A stretch of DNA of 64,000 bases from positions 278,366,658-278,430,657 of the forward strand of contig CM068373.1 in assembly GCA_034769895.1 (NCBI GenBank). Reading direction: 5' to 3'. The position numbers and the translations under genes were made by a program. Position 1 is the stretch's first letter. Each line of letters begins with the position of its first letter. Source of the stretch: Magicicada septendecula (lineage: Eukaryota > Arthropoda > Insecta > Hemiptera > Cicadidae). Shown in pieces: positions 45,170 through 57,700 of the stretch. The notes under the pieces were generated by a model, which made no database searches, had not been told where the DNA came from, and saw nothing but the letters and a program-made list of their open reading frames with translations.

Positions 45170-46750
45170 TGTGACGATTTAAATTGTAACAATAATAAAA
45201 AAATAAAGAAATTTTAAATATTAAGGTTGCGAGCCATTAAGCCATTTAAATCTCACTATAATAACATAAAAACCTGTATGTACTCAGTATGAGAGGAAGA
45301 AGTAATTAATAAGCCCAAAGAAACTTTAATAAAAAGACAAATTGTAAATAGTTATTATTGTCGTATTTAACCCTTTGGTGTTATCAGGCGCTGACCTGTT
45401 AATTCCGGACTCGACATGTCTCCCGAGTCGTCTGGAATTTAGAATAAGCTAAAAAACTTAATGTTAATAATTAAAAATCTGAAGACACAGATAGTCGCTA
45501 AAACAACTTATTTAAATTATGTATATTTATTTAGGGATAGTTTGTATAAATAAAAAGTGTTTACTTAAAGAGAGACAGGGACTATATTCTCGCGTAGTAA
45601 TTGCCCCTCTACCATTTTGTTAGGTACCAGTCGAAGGGAGCAGAAATTCGCTCTCTCGCTATGTTGACTTCATACAGTGAAGACGTACGAGCAAAAGCTC
45701 TTACACTATGTGGCCGATACTTTTGTTTTACTTTAATGTTGTATACAAGAAATTGCTGATGAAAGCATATGTTATGTATTAATCAGTATAGTTATGTAAA
45801 AAACAAGAGACTTAAAGTATAACACGAAATATAAAAATGGTGTAAAACAAGATGACTACTAACTTCAAGAACTAACAACACTTCCAACATCATACATGGA
45901 GATGTGAACTACCAGAACTTACAAACTCTAGTAGACCCGACAGAATATGCAGATCAGGACATCCGAGAATCTACAAGTACCATCGTAGAAGGTTCAATCT
46001 ACCCTGCGGACTTTTGAGCCCTTTAATGACGAAGACCAGACCGAGATGATGACGGCGCTATTAAGGATTCCCAAGACGGACACCCCAGGACGAGGTTTCT
46101 ACATACCAATTTAAAGGTGACTCGATAGCCTGTCTATCGAGAGTTAATAATATTTGTTACACAACACACTTTAAAGAGACTTTCAGAGACTATTAACTTT
46201 GTAAAGATTAAAAGATTAAATCTAAGAATTTTAATATAACTATTCAAACATCATACGTTGTAACAGTTTATATGTTAATGTATCGTAGTATAATTCAAGT
46301 AATAATACCATTCTTCAAATGGTTAAATAAAAGGCCTTGCAAGCTAATATCATGAATTGAGTAAATCTAAAAGTTTTAATGACTAAATACCGAAGGTTAC
46401 CCGGATCCGAGGTATAGCTAAATAGAATCAATTTTGATCCCAAAGTTTAAAGAAAGCTTTCAAATAACTTTAGTTTAATTCGTAATGTCATGGGATCTGT
46501 CAGTAAATGTTTTTAAATGTTAAATAAAGAGAAGTCGTCTTGACACACACATATAATGAGTGCGTAAATCAATAGTATACCTTCCCTTGTTTCCTTACAC
46601 AGTTAGTAAGTAAATTTGTTAAGTGAATTATTTGTGGATACATTTCGTTACAACGTAGGCAGCCCATCTAATTGACGGAGCTTAATTATGATGGGTTCCC
46701 TGGATTTGTAACGCAAATCCAATACGTTAGAAACGCAGCAATACGTTACA
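45170..46750 (+). repeat. E4 3' LTR (1581 bp)
   Basis: Direct-repeat partner of 37304-38861. It has 22 extra bases near its end that duplicate local CAATACGTTA and AACGCA words. Confidence 0.93.
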
Positions 46751-46754
46751 AACT

Positions 46755-47025
46755 TGGTGTGAAATCGTTGTGCAAGATGTTTGCAGCATCTGGAGTTGTT
46801 GCACTTTTTGGTCGTCCAGTGCGACCACATTTTCAGTGCTCGTATGACCATGTTTAAACTCAAGTGCCTACTTACAAACCGTTGGTTTTGAAGTCGCAAC
46901 ATCTCTTGACACATTTACAATTTCGTTTTGAATTTCCGTTGGCGCAAAACAATTTTTAACAGAGAATCATATCACGATGTTTGATTTTATCTGTTTTTTT
47001 TTCAAAAACACGCATACACTTCAAT
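46755..47025 (-). pseudogene. mariner remnants: end of copy A, then inverted copy B
   Basis: 46755-46784 continues the plus-strand mariner frame interrupted by E4 (ELGVKSLC). From about 46785 the sequence is mariner 5' sequence in the opposite orientation: the reverse complement of 46785-46990 aligns with 36960-37170 at roughly 75% identity. Two diverged mariner copies therefore sit head to head. The right terminal repeat is missing, probably cut off by the LINE at about 47040. Confidence 0.7.
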
Positions 47026-47039
47026 TTCTACATATTCTA

Positions 47040-48259
47040 CAATTTTTTCAGTATTCTACATTCCTGCTTAGTGGTCAGAGTGTTTCAAGTCAAGTACTCG
47101 GATGCTACTTCTTCTCTATTACCAGTGGGGTCAGGTTTTCCACAGGGTAGTGTCCTGGGTCCTCTGCTCTACCTCCTGTTCACCTCGGACTTACCGTCAG
47201 CAAGTGAAACCACTGTTGCTACCTACGCCGATGACACAGCAATCCTAGCGACACACTCCGACCCCTCAATAGCATCTCTTATACTACAAGAATCATTAAA
47301 CAGCGTTCAGTTATGGCTTGATAAATGGCGCATAAAAATCAATTCATCCAAGTCAGTCCACGTTACCTTCACCACACGTAAGGCAAACTGCCCTCCAGTA
47401 ACAATTAACGGTCAACCAGTACCGCAAGCTGAAAGTGCTAAGTACCTTGGGATGCATCTGGACAGGAGAATAACATGGAAGAAACATATAACATCTAAGA
47501 AGATTGAACTTAATCACAAGGTCATAAACATCTACTTGCTGACAGACAGAATATCACGGTTGTCTCGTCAACAAACTGTATAAAGCAGTTCCTAAACCGG
47601 TATGGACTTATGGCATTCAACTTTGGGGTACTGCTAGTACAAGTAATATTGAGATTATCCAGCGCTTTCAGTCCAAAACTTTAAGATCAACAGTCGACGC
47701 TCCATGGTTTGTCTCTAACAACTCTATACACCGCGACCTCAAAGTTCCAACCGTGAGAGAAGAAATCATGCGCCTCTGCAGGACACACATCTCCAAACTA
47801 GAACAGCATCCTAACCACCTGGCAATTAATTTGTTAGACAACAGTGAAGATATTTATAGACTAAAAAGGCACAAACTATTAGACACACCATTCAGGTTTA
47901 ACTAATAATGTATTCACTGTATTTTCTGTATTGTACTGTCTGTGATATCTGTTCTGTATGTTTTTGTATTCGTGTCATTAATAAGTGTTAATGTCAACCT
48001 GTATATGTGCCTTATGGGCCCAGTGTTTAACATTTGAACTTATTGTATCATGCCAGCAGAAAGTGGAAGTGATTTTTGTTCATTTGTTTACATGTTTTAT
48101 CATTTAATTTTGTATTTTGTGTACCTCTTTAATCTATTATTAAAAACAAGAAGAGCTGTCAATGGTCAGCTCTTCATAATCCTGTATGTGTGTTGTCAGC
48201 CAATTTGTTAAATGTTCGCTTAGTCGAACAGATTACAGATCTCCAATAAATTAAAAAAA
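47040..48259 (+). pseudogene. 5'-truncated jockey-like LINE
   Basis: The coding part begins inside the reverse transcriptase: GFPQGSVLGPLLYLLFTSDL, then the catalytic TYADDTAILA, then KSVHVTF and AKYLGMHLDRRITWKKH. A frameshift near 47570 moves the frame, which then reads KAVPKPVWTYGIQLWG, IQRFQSKTLR and DLKVPTVREEI, with a stop at 47902-47904. This is the usual order for jockey-clade ORF2 C-termini. A 0.35 kb 3' UTR ends in AATAAATTAAAAAAAAA at about 48246-48262, an A-rich tail unlike the RTE copies' GAA tails. Dead by 5' truncation and frameshift. Confidence 0.85.
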
Positions 48260-48262
48260 AAG

Positions 48263-48685
48263 CAAACTTCAATTTTAAACAGCTTCTAAATAATGAATAA
48301 ATTTATAGATCGATTTGGAAATTAACAGGAATTTACATAAAATATAAGACTTGCAGCACACGAAAAATTATAGTTTTACCGCTAATCTACAATTATCACT
48401 CCTCGAACTTTCGTACGTAGGAGGTACAAACTATGTAACTTATTATTTAAAAGTATACAAAACTGTTGAAATCTGAGGTTTTTTAACGGTTTTTCAAGAT
48501 TGGTCACGTTTAGTAGATGATATAGAAGAGATTTTTAAAAGAATTCTGTGTATTATTTTATTATTATAACGTAAGCGTTTTGTATTATATTCAGTTTCTT
48601 TGAGCCCCTTTTTTGTGTTTCCAAGTAAATTAGACTGGAAGCTATGGAAGTAAGTAAGTTAAAGTAAGTAAGCTATGGAATTACA

Positions 48686-48688
<3 letters not shown>
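48263..48688. other. Intergenic, nothing recognised
   Basis: No supported feature. Confidence 0.4.

Positions 48689-48730
<42 letters not shown>
48689..48730. repeat. (TA)n microsatellite
   Basis: About 18 TA units. Confidence 0.95.
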
Positions 48731-50640
48731 GTTGTAAATAAACGGGATTTACAAATAAATATACTAATTGGTTAATGCAATTTTTATTATTGATTTTAAT
48801 TTTTCTATTATATTTAATTAATTTAATTTTTTAATTTACTTTAATTGGTTTTATTGTTTTATTGTAATTGTTCAATTAATAAAAATACTGATTAATAACT
48901 GTGTATGCTCTGATGAAGAATTATTGGTCTTTTCACGTTAAATAGATTGTCTTGGCCACATCGATTGCGTGTAGCGGCCGATTCAGTATCTGTACTTCTT
49001 CTTCTGCTCGTTCGTTCCTTCAGGAGTTCACGTTTAGCCTTTAGTAATGAATGTAAATTAAATTACGACTCAAATAATCAATAAAACAATGTTTAAAACA
49101 ATAATTAAGTTTATTAAGTTCAAAGTAGTTATTTGAATTGCCGCGACTAACTAGAGTCTGATTCGAGACTAGTTTCCAGGTCGATTATTACATATGTAAA
49201 AGTATTCAAGTTAAATTATTATAGTATAAGGGGTCTTTTTACTGTAGAAATAGTCAGGAAAGGCAAGAGAATTCAATACTTACAAATTATAAAAACTTAT
49301 TCATTAAACAGACAAAATTGTTGCAATCATTCTTCTCCTGCCGAATGCAACAATCCGCGAATTGTACCTTGCCCGACGCACTGACGTCACGCCCTCCCTT
49401 TTACTAACCCTGTCTTTCGCTTTGTAAAATCTCGTCAGTCTCTCATCAAACGCTGTGAGCTGAGCGGCCCGTCGCCGGACTTTCGTCAATTATGGGAGCC
49501 TCAATAACCAAGGTATGATTGTTTTTGAGCTATGGTAAATCAATGCTAGTGGCTAATAATTTTGTGTATTACGTTTGTAACAAAAAAGAAAAACTTGTAA
49601 TAGATGTAAAAAGATTGTTATCCGTAACCAACCAAGATGTATCTTGTCTGTAAAGGTCAGCCTCGCCTAAATTTAAATTTCAGTCAGTCAACTTGATGAA
49701 AAGACCTAAGATATGTAAGGTTGAGTGTCAGTACTCGTTATATATGTAATTTAAAGTCATAACCTTGTAATGCTATTTTGTAATATTGTAAATTGTAACA
49801 CGCACTGTATGAATGCATGCGTGCGTGTTAATCGAACGATGTGGGTATAATAGTGTACTAAAAGATGTGAAAACTTTCAGTTCGAAACTTGGTTCAACGT
49901 TAGGGACAGAAGACACGAGAACACGAACTTCGTACAGTTTTACACGATCTTCCAGCACAGACATAGCAGTGGTTCAGACCAGGTACGGAGGAACACGCAG
50001 CCGTAGTGACCAGATACAGCAGGTTGCAAAAGGATTTATCTGGATTGCCAAGTAACATTTTTACCTAATAACTTACGGTGCTAGTTGCTGCATAATCACG
50101 AAGCAAAAGCGAGACAAACTAGTTACTCGTCATAAGTGTCAGAAACAATTTTAGAAACTTTTGGGATAGATAACAGTGTCAGAAATTTATAAGTAGATCA
50201 CAGCGTGTTCGCTGTACACCTTTTTGTAAACTAGCATTGATTTATGCGACACCCCCATATTTAGCATTTAACATTTTCTATGTTCAGTTTTTCAGAAAAA
50301 ATTAGCTCAGTACTGACCATTGCTGACTGGCACATAATTAGATAAATTTAGAGGCTCGTAATGTTTTTGAAATAAACGGGTCGCATCCGACTCTGCTCAC
50401 AGATTGACGCATTCAACAATTTCTTTTACTTACACCTCCTCCCTTCACAGAATTATATTAATTATAGAAGTACTTGAGAAGTAAGTCACAACACAGAAAA
50501 AGTGTCTTAAGCATTTTGATGGATTTAGATATTATGTTATGTTATTTGTGTGTATGCTGAACACTTCCGGGGCCCAGCAGCAGCGAAGAGTGCTACCGCT
50601 GCAAAATAATAAAGTATAGTGTATAAAAAAATTTAAATAT
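48731..50640. other. Intergenic, nothing firmly recognised
   Basis: No convincing reading frame. If the LTR-like block at 50641-51968 belongs to a long LTR, part of this stretch may be its 3' end, but I see no boundary. Confidence 0.35.
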
Positions 50641-51968
50641 TACGATACAGATGTTTGCTTCGACGTCACTCGTTCTCTTCCGTCAGCCTGTGTGAATTAC
50701 AAGATGGCCGCCTTAATGAGTTGATCTGCAATGTGAATTCAGCTACGAGATTTTTCTTCAAATAAACGTCTTAGTTGGTTAATTCCTCTTCTGTGATGCC
50801 GTTATTGGAATATCCACAAGTTGTAATGTGTAGTTTATTCCTCCACTTGGTTTTTGTTCGGTAATAGGTGTGTTGTGCTAAATGGTTACTGCGAACCAAT
50901 TCTGGTTATATGAGTTTAATTTCGTTCTTCAGTCGTGTCCATACGTAGTGATAGCTCTATTTAGTGGTGTTTAATTTAACTGTGTAATTCCCACGATTGT
51001 TTTAGTTGGATTCGTAACTTTATTGTCTATTCGGTATTCATTTATAATTCCACCATATATCTCGGTTGGTGTTCGTTAAAAATTTCCATTCAATTTCTCT
51101 GAAATGTATTCCGACACGTCCGTTCTGTTTGGCTTTTAACAATCAACTAAACTATATTTGTTCCTTCATATCAACAATTCTATAAGATTTTGGTCTCATC
51201 TCTCATTGTTCCTCATCAGCTGTTGTATCTAAATTCAATCTTATATATATAAAAAATATTGACATTTTTTATGTTTAATTGGCTATAAATTATTTGTTTA
51301 GTACTTTTACGTACCGTAATTCTAATTATATAACAGTATTCCTGCTTTTATTTTATACAAGTTAATACTAAATTTGACCTATTTTGGTTTGAATTAAGCT
51401 TCTGTATTATATTTTTTGAAATTTATCTCTAGGCCTTATTTTGATTCACATAATTACCTATTATATGGTTTACAATACGTTTTATGTTACAATTTTACTC
51501 TCATTCGATTACTAATTAACTATTTGTAATTTACCTTTTATATCTGGCTATTATTCTAAACATTTAACAAATTATTTGCATTTTACTAGTCCTGGCTTTC
51601 TGCTTTTGGCATTTTCTTATACAATCACCATTTAAGTCAACTTTACACTTTGATTCTTTGAATCATTATTGTAGGTTGTTGTCATCATTATGATAAAGTA
51701 TTTGTATTCTGATTGGGATAATTTATACCAATTTGGTCTAGGTTCTATTAATTTATATTCTCTGCTTTGATTTATATGGTCAAAGTTGAATTTGTCTTGG
51801 TCATCAATTTTCAATTTTCCGAGCAATGTTATTATTAATTCATCTTATTAGTTTTATATTTTTTGATTCACTATGTATGGGTCGTTTGAATTATTATTTT
51901 GCCTTTCCTTACTTCACAAAATTACAACATTAATTAACATGATTCAAATACAATAAACTCTTACATAT
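50641..51968 (-). repeat. Older LTR fragment related to E1/E3 LTRs
   Basis: It shows the same order as E1 and E3 LTRs: a GACGTCA word (50662-50668), ATGGCCGCC about 40 bases later (50704-50712), then a long T-rich stretch. It ends where E3 begins (51969), so E3 may have inserted into it. Identity is low outside the CpG-bearing core, and no LTR terminus is visible. Confidence 0.45.
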
Positions 51969-52320
51969 TGTAATTAAACTGGTTACAAATCCTAATCTGG
52001 TCTGCTTCCTTTTCTTTTAAGCCCCACTTTTGGGCTAGCCAAATTGTAACTAAACGTGTATCGTGGAAATAGTATTGTGTTACAAAATATATAAATATGT
52101 GTTCGTGTAAGAAATAAAATTGTTTGTTAAAAATTTTTTTTAATTAAAAATTAATTTTTTTTAATTAATCAATTAACTAAAAACAATTAATTAATTTTTT
52201 TTTGTTTTTATATAGTATCCAAAATACAAAATAGTATCCACTTTTTCACAATAATTTATTACCTTTTATCCGTCAGTGACTTCGTTCTAGCGTTTCTGGG
52301 TAAAATCGGAAATTAAATAC

Positions 52321-54561
52321 TTGTATAGGAAGAAATTAATGCTGAATAACCGGTTGTACAAATTACACTTACAATTACTTGATAGCGTCCATCCTGCTAT
52401 AATCGAAAATATTTTAGATTATGTGAATAAATATACATCAGATATAACTTACAGTACATATATAACCCAGAATAAGAAGTTTTCAAACTTAGCGAACAAA
52501 GGACATAGTAAGATCAATATTGAGCACAAACATAAGTTTTACACACGCATATCTAATCAAACTTCGATCGTCTTTGATAAGGAAGAATTGGACGTACTCA
52601 ACAAGGGTTTAAAATATAACATTCCACCCAACTTACGTAATAATAACCGCTTTATCAATGAGATTGCCAATATGGAAGCAGCCATTAAAATTGTATCCGA
52701 CCATCAAATACAAAACGAATTACGTGCGTTAATGAATGTCAAACTAAATAAACGTATTAAGCTTAATAAACCACTGACAACATACCGTAAACATGCCACA
52801 GAAACCAAAATATTAGGACAAATTAAAGACAAACTTACTTCTAATAATGCCATGATCACTAAAGCCGATAAGGGGAACACGATTGTCATATTAGATATAC
52901 AGGTCTATAATAACAAAGTACTTGAATTTATAGATAACAATAACATTCGGACATTGAACAGTGACCCCACCAATGAATACGTCAAACAGCTAAATGGCAT
53001 TATTAATCGTTGCGGTAGTTTGTTTGATGATAATGTTCGCCGTTATATAAAACCAATAAATGCACACGCCCCGCAGCTCACGGGGGTACCGAAGATACAT
53101 AAGGCAAATATTCCTATCAGACCCCTCATAAATTACACATCTGCACCTGGCTATAAGACGGCAAAGAAATTATATCATATTATTAAAAATAGTATGGTTT
53201 TAAAAAATAATCACAGCATAAAAAATAATATTGACTTTATTAAAAGGGTCCAGGTTATCGAACTCTTACCTACGTACAAAATCGCTTCATTTGACATAGT
53301 TAATTTATATACAAACGTGCCGGTTCATGACACAATTTCAATTGTAAAAGATCTTCTCATTGAATGTGAGAAGCTGAAATCACAAACAAATAGATGAGTT
53401 AATTTTATTGTTGAAGCAGAATTACTTCACCTTTAATAATAATTTTTACCTACAAGAGTTTGGTCTCGCAATGGGTTCGCCACTTTCAGGACTGCTGGCG
53501 GATTTATACTTGCATCATTTTGAAAATACTTACATGTTCTCAGAGAATAACAAATTTTGTAATAATATTAAATTCTATGCACGATATGTAGACGACACCT
53601 TTATAATTTTTAACGGCACGCTACGGCAGATAGAGAAATTGAAACATTATTTGAACAGCCTTAGCAAGAACATACAATTTACCCTCGAAACAGAGGTTGA
53701 CAATAAACTGAATTTTTGGACCTGACTGTTACAAAGTATCTTAATAAATTTCAATATAAAATATATAGGAAACCCACCACCACAGATATTACAATACACG
53801 ATTCTCATTACCCATATAGTCAGAAAATGGCGGCTTACAACAGTTTTGTTCATAGGTTGGTAACGATTCCACTTAACCAAAAGGACTTTCAGGACGAATT
53901 GGATATAATAAGGCACATAGCAGTAGCGAATGGGTACAAGAGTTCGATGATAGATAGACTTCTTAAGCGACACCTATATAAAACTAGATCCCACCATAAT
54001 ACCATCGATGATAATAAAGTTAACAATAATAAAAATAATAATAAAAAGTGTATAACGACAGTGTACGGTAGCCTTTTACCTAACATTATATCCAATGTGT
54101 TCTCTAAATTCAATATAAAAGTCGCGTTTAAAACAAATAATAATATATCTAATTTGTTACGCATAAAACAACCATTCCCGTTAGAAGAGAAAACAGGTGT
54201 TTACAGGATGTCATGTGATGATTGTGATTGTTTCTATCTGGGTCAAACTGGCAGGTCTTTCTTGAAAAGATACAAAGAACATCTACCAAGGAATGATTTA
54301 GACAAGACCAAATCTAATTATGCGCGCCATCTAATGATGCATAACCATAATTACACAGATTTCAATACCAATTTCAAAGCAATCCATGTATGCGGTAAGG
54401 GTAGGTTAATGGACGCTCTCGAGGAGTTTGAGATTTATAAATCATTTAAAGACAAGAATATCAACAATAACAGTATACTAAACGAACAATTAAGGTTTCA
54501 CTCTCATTCACTATATGATACAGCCCTAAATATAATCGCGGATGACGGTAATGACTGGTGA
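52321..54561 (+). pseudogene. Penelope RT/GIY-YIG polyprotein, two frameshifts
   Basis: Three frames make one protein-like order. 52321-53397: N-terminal region and LTGVPKIHKANIPIRPLI, a hallmark of Penelope reverse transcriptases related to telomerase. 53408-53725: LAMGSPLSGLLADLYLHHFE, then catalytic YARYVDDTFIIF. 53716-54561: IYRKPTTTDITIHDSHYPYS, a linker, then the GIY-YIG nuclease with GVYRMSCDDCDCFYLGQTGR and a downstream Arg and EHL. Frame changes near 53398 and 53720 are single-base events and not obviously programmed. Apart from these the motifs are intact, so the copy died fairly recently. The enzyme copies its RNA at a nicked target in the nucleus. Confidence 0.9.
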
Positions 54562-54731
54562 TAAGGATTGACTTAGTTCAATTAGTGGCTCGGCAACTAC
54601 ACGCGCGGTCGGACCGGTCCAGCGAAGCCGTAGTTACATCGTGTTATGTGTGTGTCGTCATTGTAATTTTGTAAATATGTGCAAATGTGTTTTTATGTGT
54701 TTATGTGAATTTTAAGTTTTGACGAGGACTA

Positions 54732-54763
54732 CTGAAGATGTGACACATGTCACGAAACGCGTC
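54732..54763 (+). ncRNA. Hammerhead ribozyme-like motif of the Penelope element
   Basis: CTGAAGA is followed by a stem (GTGAC, loop ACAT, GTCAC), then GAAA, then CGCGTC. This is the hammerhead core order CUGANGA, stem II, GAAA, very short stem III and the GUC cleavage triplet, as described for Penelope-like elements with minimal stem III. Stem I is weak in this copy (GGACTA against TATATA). Activity is inferred, not shown. Confidence 0.6.
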
Positions 54764-57700
54764 TATATAAAAAACGCTAGAACGAAGTCACAGACGGATA
54801 AAAGGTAATAAATTATTAATTAATTAATTGAGTTTCAAGACGTTCCGAAATGTTTATTACTTAATTCGAAAGTTTTATAAGCCTTTGTGTATTTGTTAAA
54901 GAATTCCAGCCTCTTATAGGATTGTCTCCAATTGCAATCGATCTTTGTTTACTTTCGGTTTGGAGGTTATCTTCCTTATGGTGGTGAAATTCTTGTAGCA
55001 AATTATGTTTAAATTAATATATTGTTAAATAGCTATATTTATAAATGAAAAAGAACTGTTTTAATAATTGAAAGGTATTAATTATTTTATTAACAATTGA
55101 TTATTCGGACTCTTGTCGATTTTTAAATCGATTCTCAGGGTATCGATATGTTATTACAGATTTTTATATAAAGTACAAAGGTTCTTTGAACAGCTATTTA
55201 TGGGAAAAGTCAGAGAAATGGGACAAAGATTAAAAAGTATAGCATTACAAGATAAATTTTGGAAACTAAAAGTACATATATTCAATTGAAAGTGTAAAAA
55301 TAAATAAATAGGTTGCGAACCGTCTCGCAGACAAACAGTAGATGGCTGTGTTCAGTTGAGCGTTGATGAAACAGCAATGGCCGCCGTCGAAGTTGTAGAT
55401 CGTCACCTCGCAGTTTTTTGGTGTCCCAATAAAGATGTTTTTCTGTCGAATTTACGTCCTGGTGTCTGCAAATCTTCCTTCTGATGTTGGTTTAGTGTCT
55501 TTGGTTAAGTTTCAGTGTTGTATTTCGAAAAATTAGTGTATTTATAAGTCTGGTTCATTTTTGAAGTCGATCAGGCACTTTTGATGGTTAAGTTATATTA
55601 CTGTTTTATTGAGTTTAAAATGTTATTTCACTGTAGTTTTGTGCTATACAATGTTTGTTCGGTGTTGGTAGGTGTTTATGTCACTGTGTTGAGGTTGTAA
55701 AATGTTTTTGGCCGCCACTCGCGATTTTTACTCTCGGATCATACTATTACTCGCCATTACGGTATTCGAAACTAGGTTAATACGTTTTAAATGCTCGTGT
55801 CAAGTGTCCCGTACAACGTTCAATAATTAACTCCTTTACTTCCTTCACCTCCGACTAAAACCTTAGCCAAAGCAATATTATTCCTTACATTGTTCGAATT
55901 TTATTTTGCATCCTGTGCATGTAATAAAGTTACATTATATAACTGCTTATACTTTGGTTATTATTCAAATTTATTAGCTAGTTGTTACTTAATTTTATCC
56001 TTCAGTTCATTCGGCGTATTTTGATATCAAATAATGCCGTTTTATTAAGTTTTTGATCTAAAATTGGTAATTTTACTTTCATTTTGTATATTGTAAATTT
56101 TAAAGTCCAGCTTCCTGTTATTATCCAAATTCTGCCATTATGAAGTTATATTTATGATTATTAAATCTCATATTGTAATAAAAGGTTTATATTCCCTTAA
56201 TTTCTTGCAATTATATGAATTGGTTAAGTTTTAAAATATTATGTTGGAATATATGACTCCCCACTCCAAATTTTTGAGTTCTGTCATTTCCATTTTTATT
56301 AATAATCCTGGCTATAATTTTACAAAATCTTTCTAAGTTATATTTCTAATTATATGGCTTTGTTTCTGGTTTACCTTATCTAAATCCCTTCAGTTTAAAT
56401 GTATTTAAGTACTTAGTTTCTCAGTTTTGATGATGTTTAGTTTTTATCATTTTGCCTAGATTCCTAACAATTTTTCCATACAAATTTTTATATAAACAAT
56501 ACACATTGAATTATACCCTCTCTGACTTTTTAACATTGCAATATAAATTAAACTTTTTTCTATTAAACAAAATAACAATTAGTATCTGTTTCAATACTAT
56601 TAACATACATGAAATAATTCTAAATAATAGTTGTCTTCAACTAATTAGACATTTTTTTTTATACTTAAAGCTTAATACTAATACATAACAAATATTATTT
56701 AAAAAAAATGTTTTTCCCTGCTAACATCTTATTTAATTATTAACATTAATACATGTAATAAATATTTTTACAATTAAAGGATGTGAGTGGTTCTAAACTG
56801 TTTAAACGTTCTTATTCCTAATACATTTTTAAAATATCTTATTCTATATAAACAAAACCTTATTTTCTATATTCTTATTCTCTATTCCTTATACTAAGTT
56901 TAATTATTCAGTTTTTAACTGTTTTTAATATGGTTTTTTGGGTAATTGTACCCTGTCACTTTGCTTTTTATCCTGTGTCTGCTTCTGTTTTTATTCATAA
57001 TTTAAAATAAATGTCATTTTAAACAGATTGACAGCTCTATATTAACACATGTATTATATTCCCTCTGTACAAATATTAAATCACTCAAAAGTTGTATTTT
57101 TTCATTATCTACATAGTTTGTGAATGCCAATAATGAAACATAAGGTTCATTTTTTATAATACACAAACTAGCACTGGTTCACTTTACACTCCTTGATTCT
57201 ATTTCTAAATGGTTATTTAGTCTTATTAAAATCAAGAGATCTATTTGTGGGTTACAATGAAGATTTGTTCTTCGGTATTATATTATTGTTTCACCTTGGT
57301 TCACTTGCAACTCTTACTCTATACATTTTTAGTCTTAATTCTATTGTACATGTGGTTTTTTTTTCATGAATACTTTGTTATACTTTTTATTATTATTGTT
57401 TTTATTTATTTTGGGATATGGGTGTTTTTTACAAGAGCATTCCTTCTTCTTGTGGATGCTGTCTTCTTCTTGTTTCTTCAACGATGTCTTCTTTTCTCTG
57501 GCTTCTTAGAATTGTATTTTCTTCATCTTCTTCTGGATGTCATCGGGTTTTTTGGGGTTCCTTCTTCACCTATACTCCTTGTTTATTCAAATGCATCACC
57601 TTTTATGGTGGATCTTGCCTTGTTCTGGGTTTCTACTTTATTTATTCGTCATCTTCGTTGTGGGTTTAGTAATGTTCTGGGTTGCTTCCTTATCTACTCC

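Larger units (their letters stand above)
37304..46750 (+). mobile_element. E4: Ty3/gypsy element, + strand, TSD AACT
   Basis: LTRs 37304-38861 and 45170-46750 are nearly identical (about eight substitutions by eye, plus a 22-bp insertion in the 3' copy). Both start TGTGACG and end GTTACA. AACT is duplicated outside both ends (37300-37303 and 46751-46754). Gag with a CCHC knuckle and pol lie between. The insertion splits a mariner transposase codon region whose frame continues across the site, confirming the borders. Pol has at least two frameshifts and gag at least one, although the LTRs are young. Confidence 0.94.
52200..54820 (+). mobile_element. Penelope-like element with inverted termini, inside E3 LTR
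   Basis: A 47-bp block at 52249-52295 is repeated as its reverse complement at 54770-54816 with about one mismatch (CCGTCAGTGAC against CCGTCTGTGAC). Between them lie a reverse transcriptase and a GIY-YIG endonuclease, the Penelope arrangement. AATTAATTAATT-type sequence lies on both sides, so the target was the AT-rich part of the E3 LTR. The exact left end is uncertain; an ATAGTATCCA direct repeat at 52213-52243 may belong to it. Confidence 0.88.

Noticed and set aside
45023..45217. 64-residue frame before the E4 3' LTR
   Set aside because: It runs across the LTR border and has Asn/Lys codons from AT-rich DNA; no support as a gene.
53390..53412. Programmed frameshift in the Penelope ORF
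   Set aside because: No slippery heptamer in phase near either break; they look like ordinary indels.
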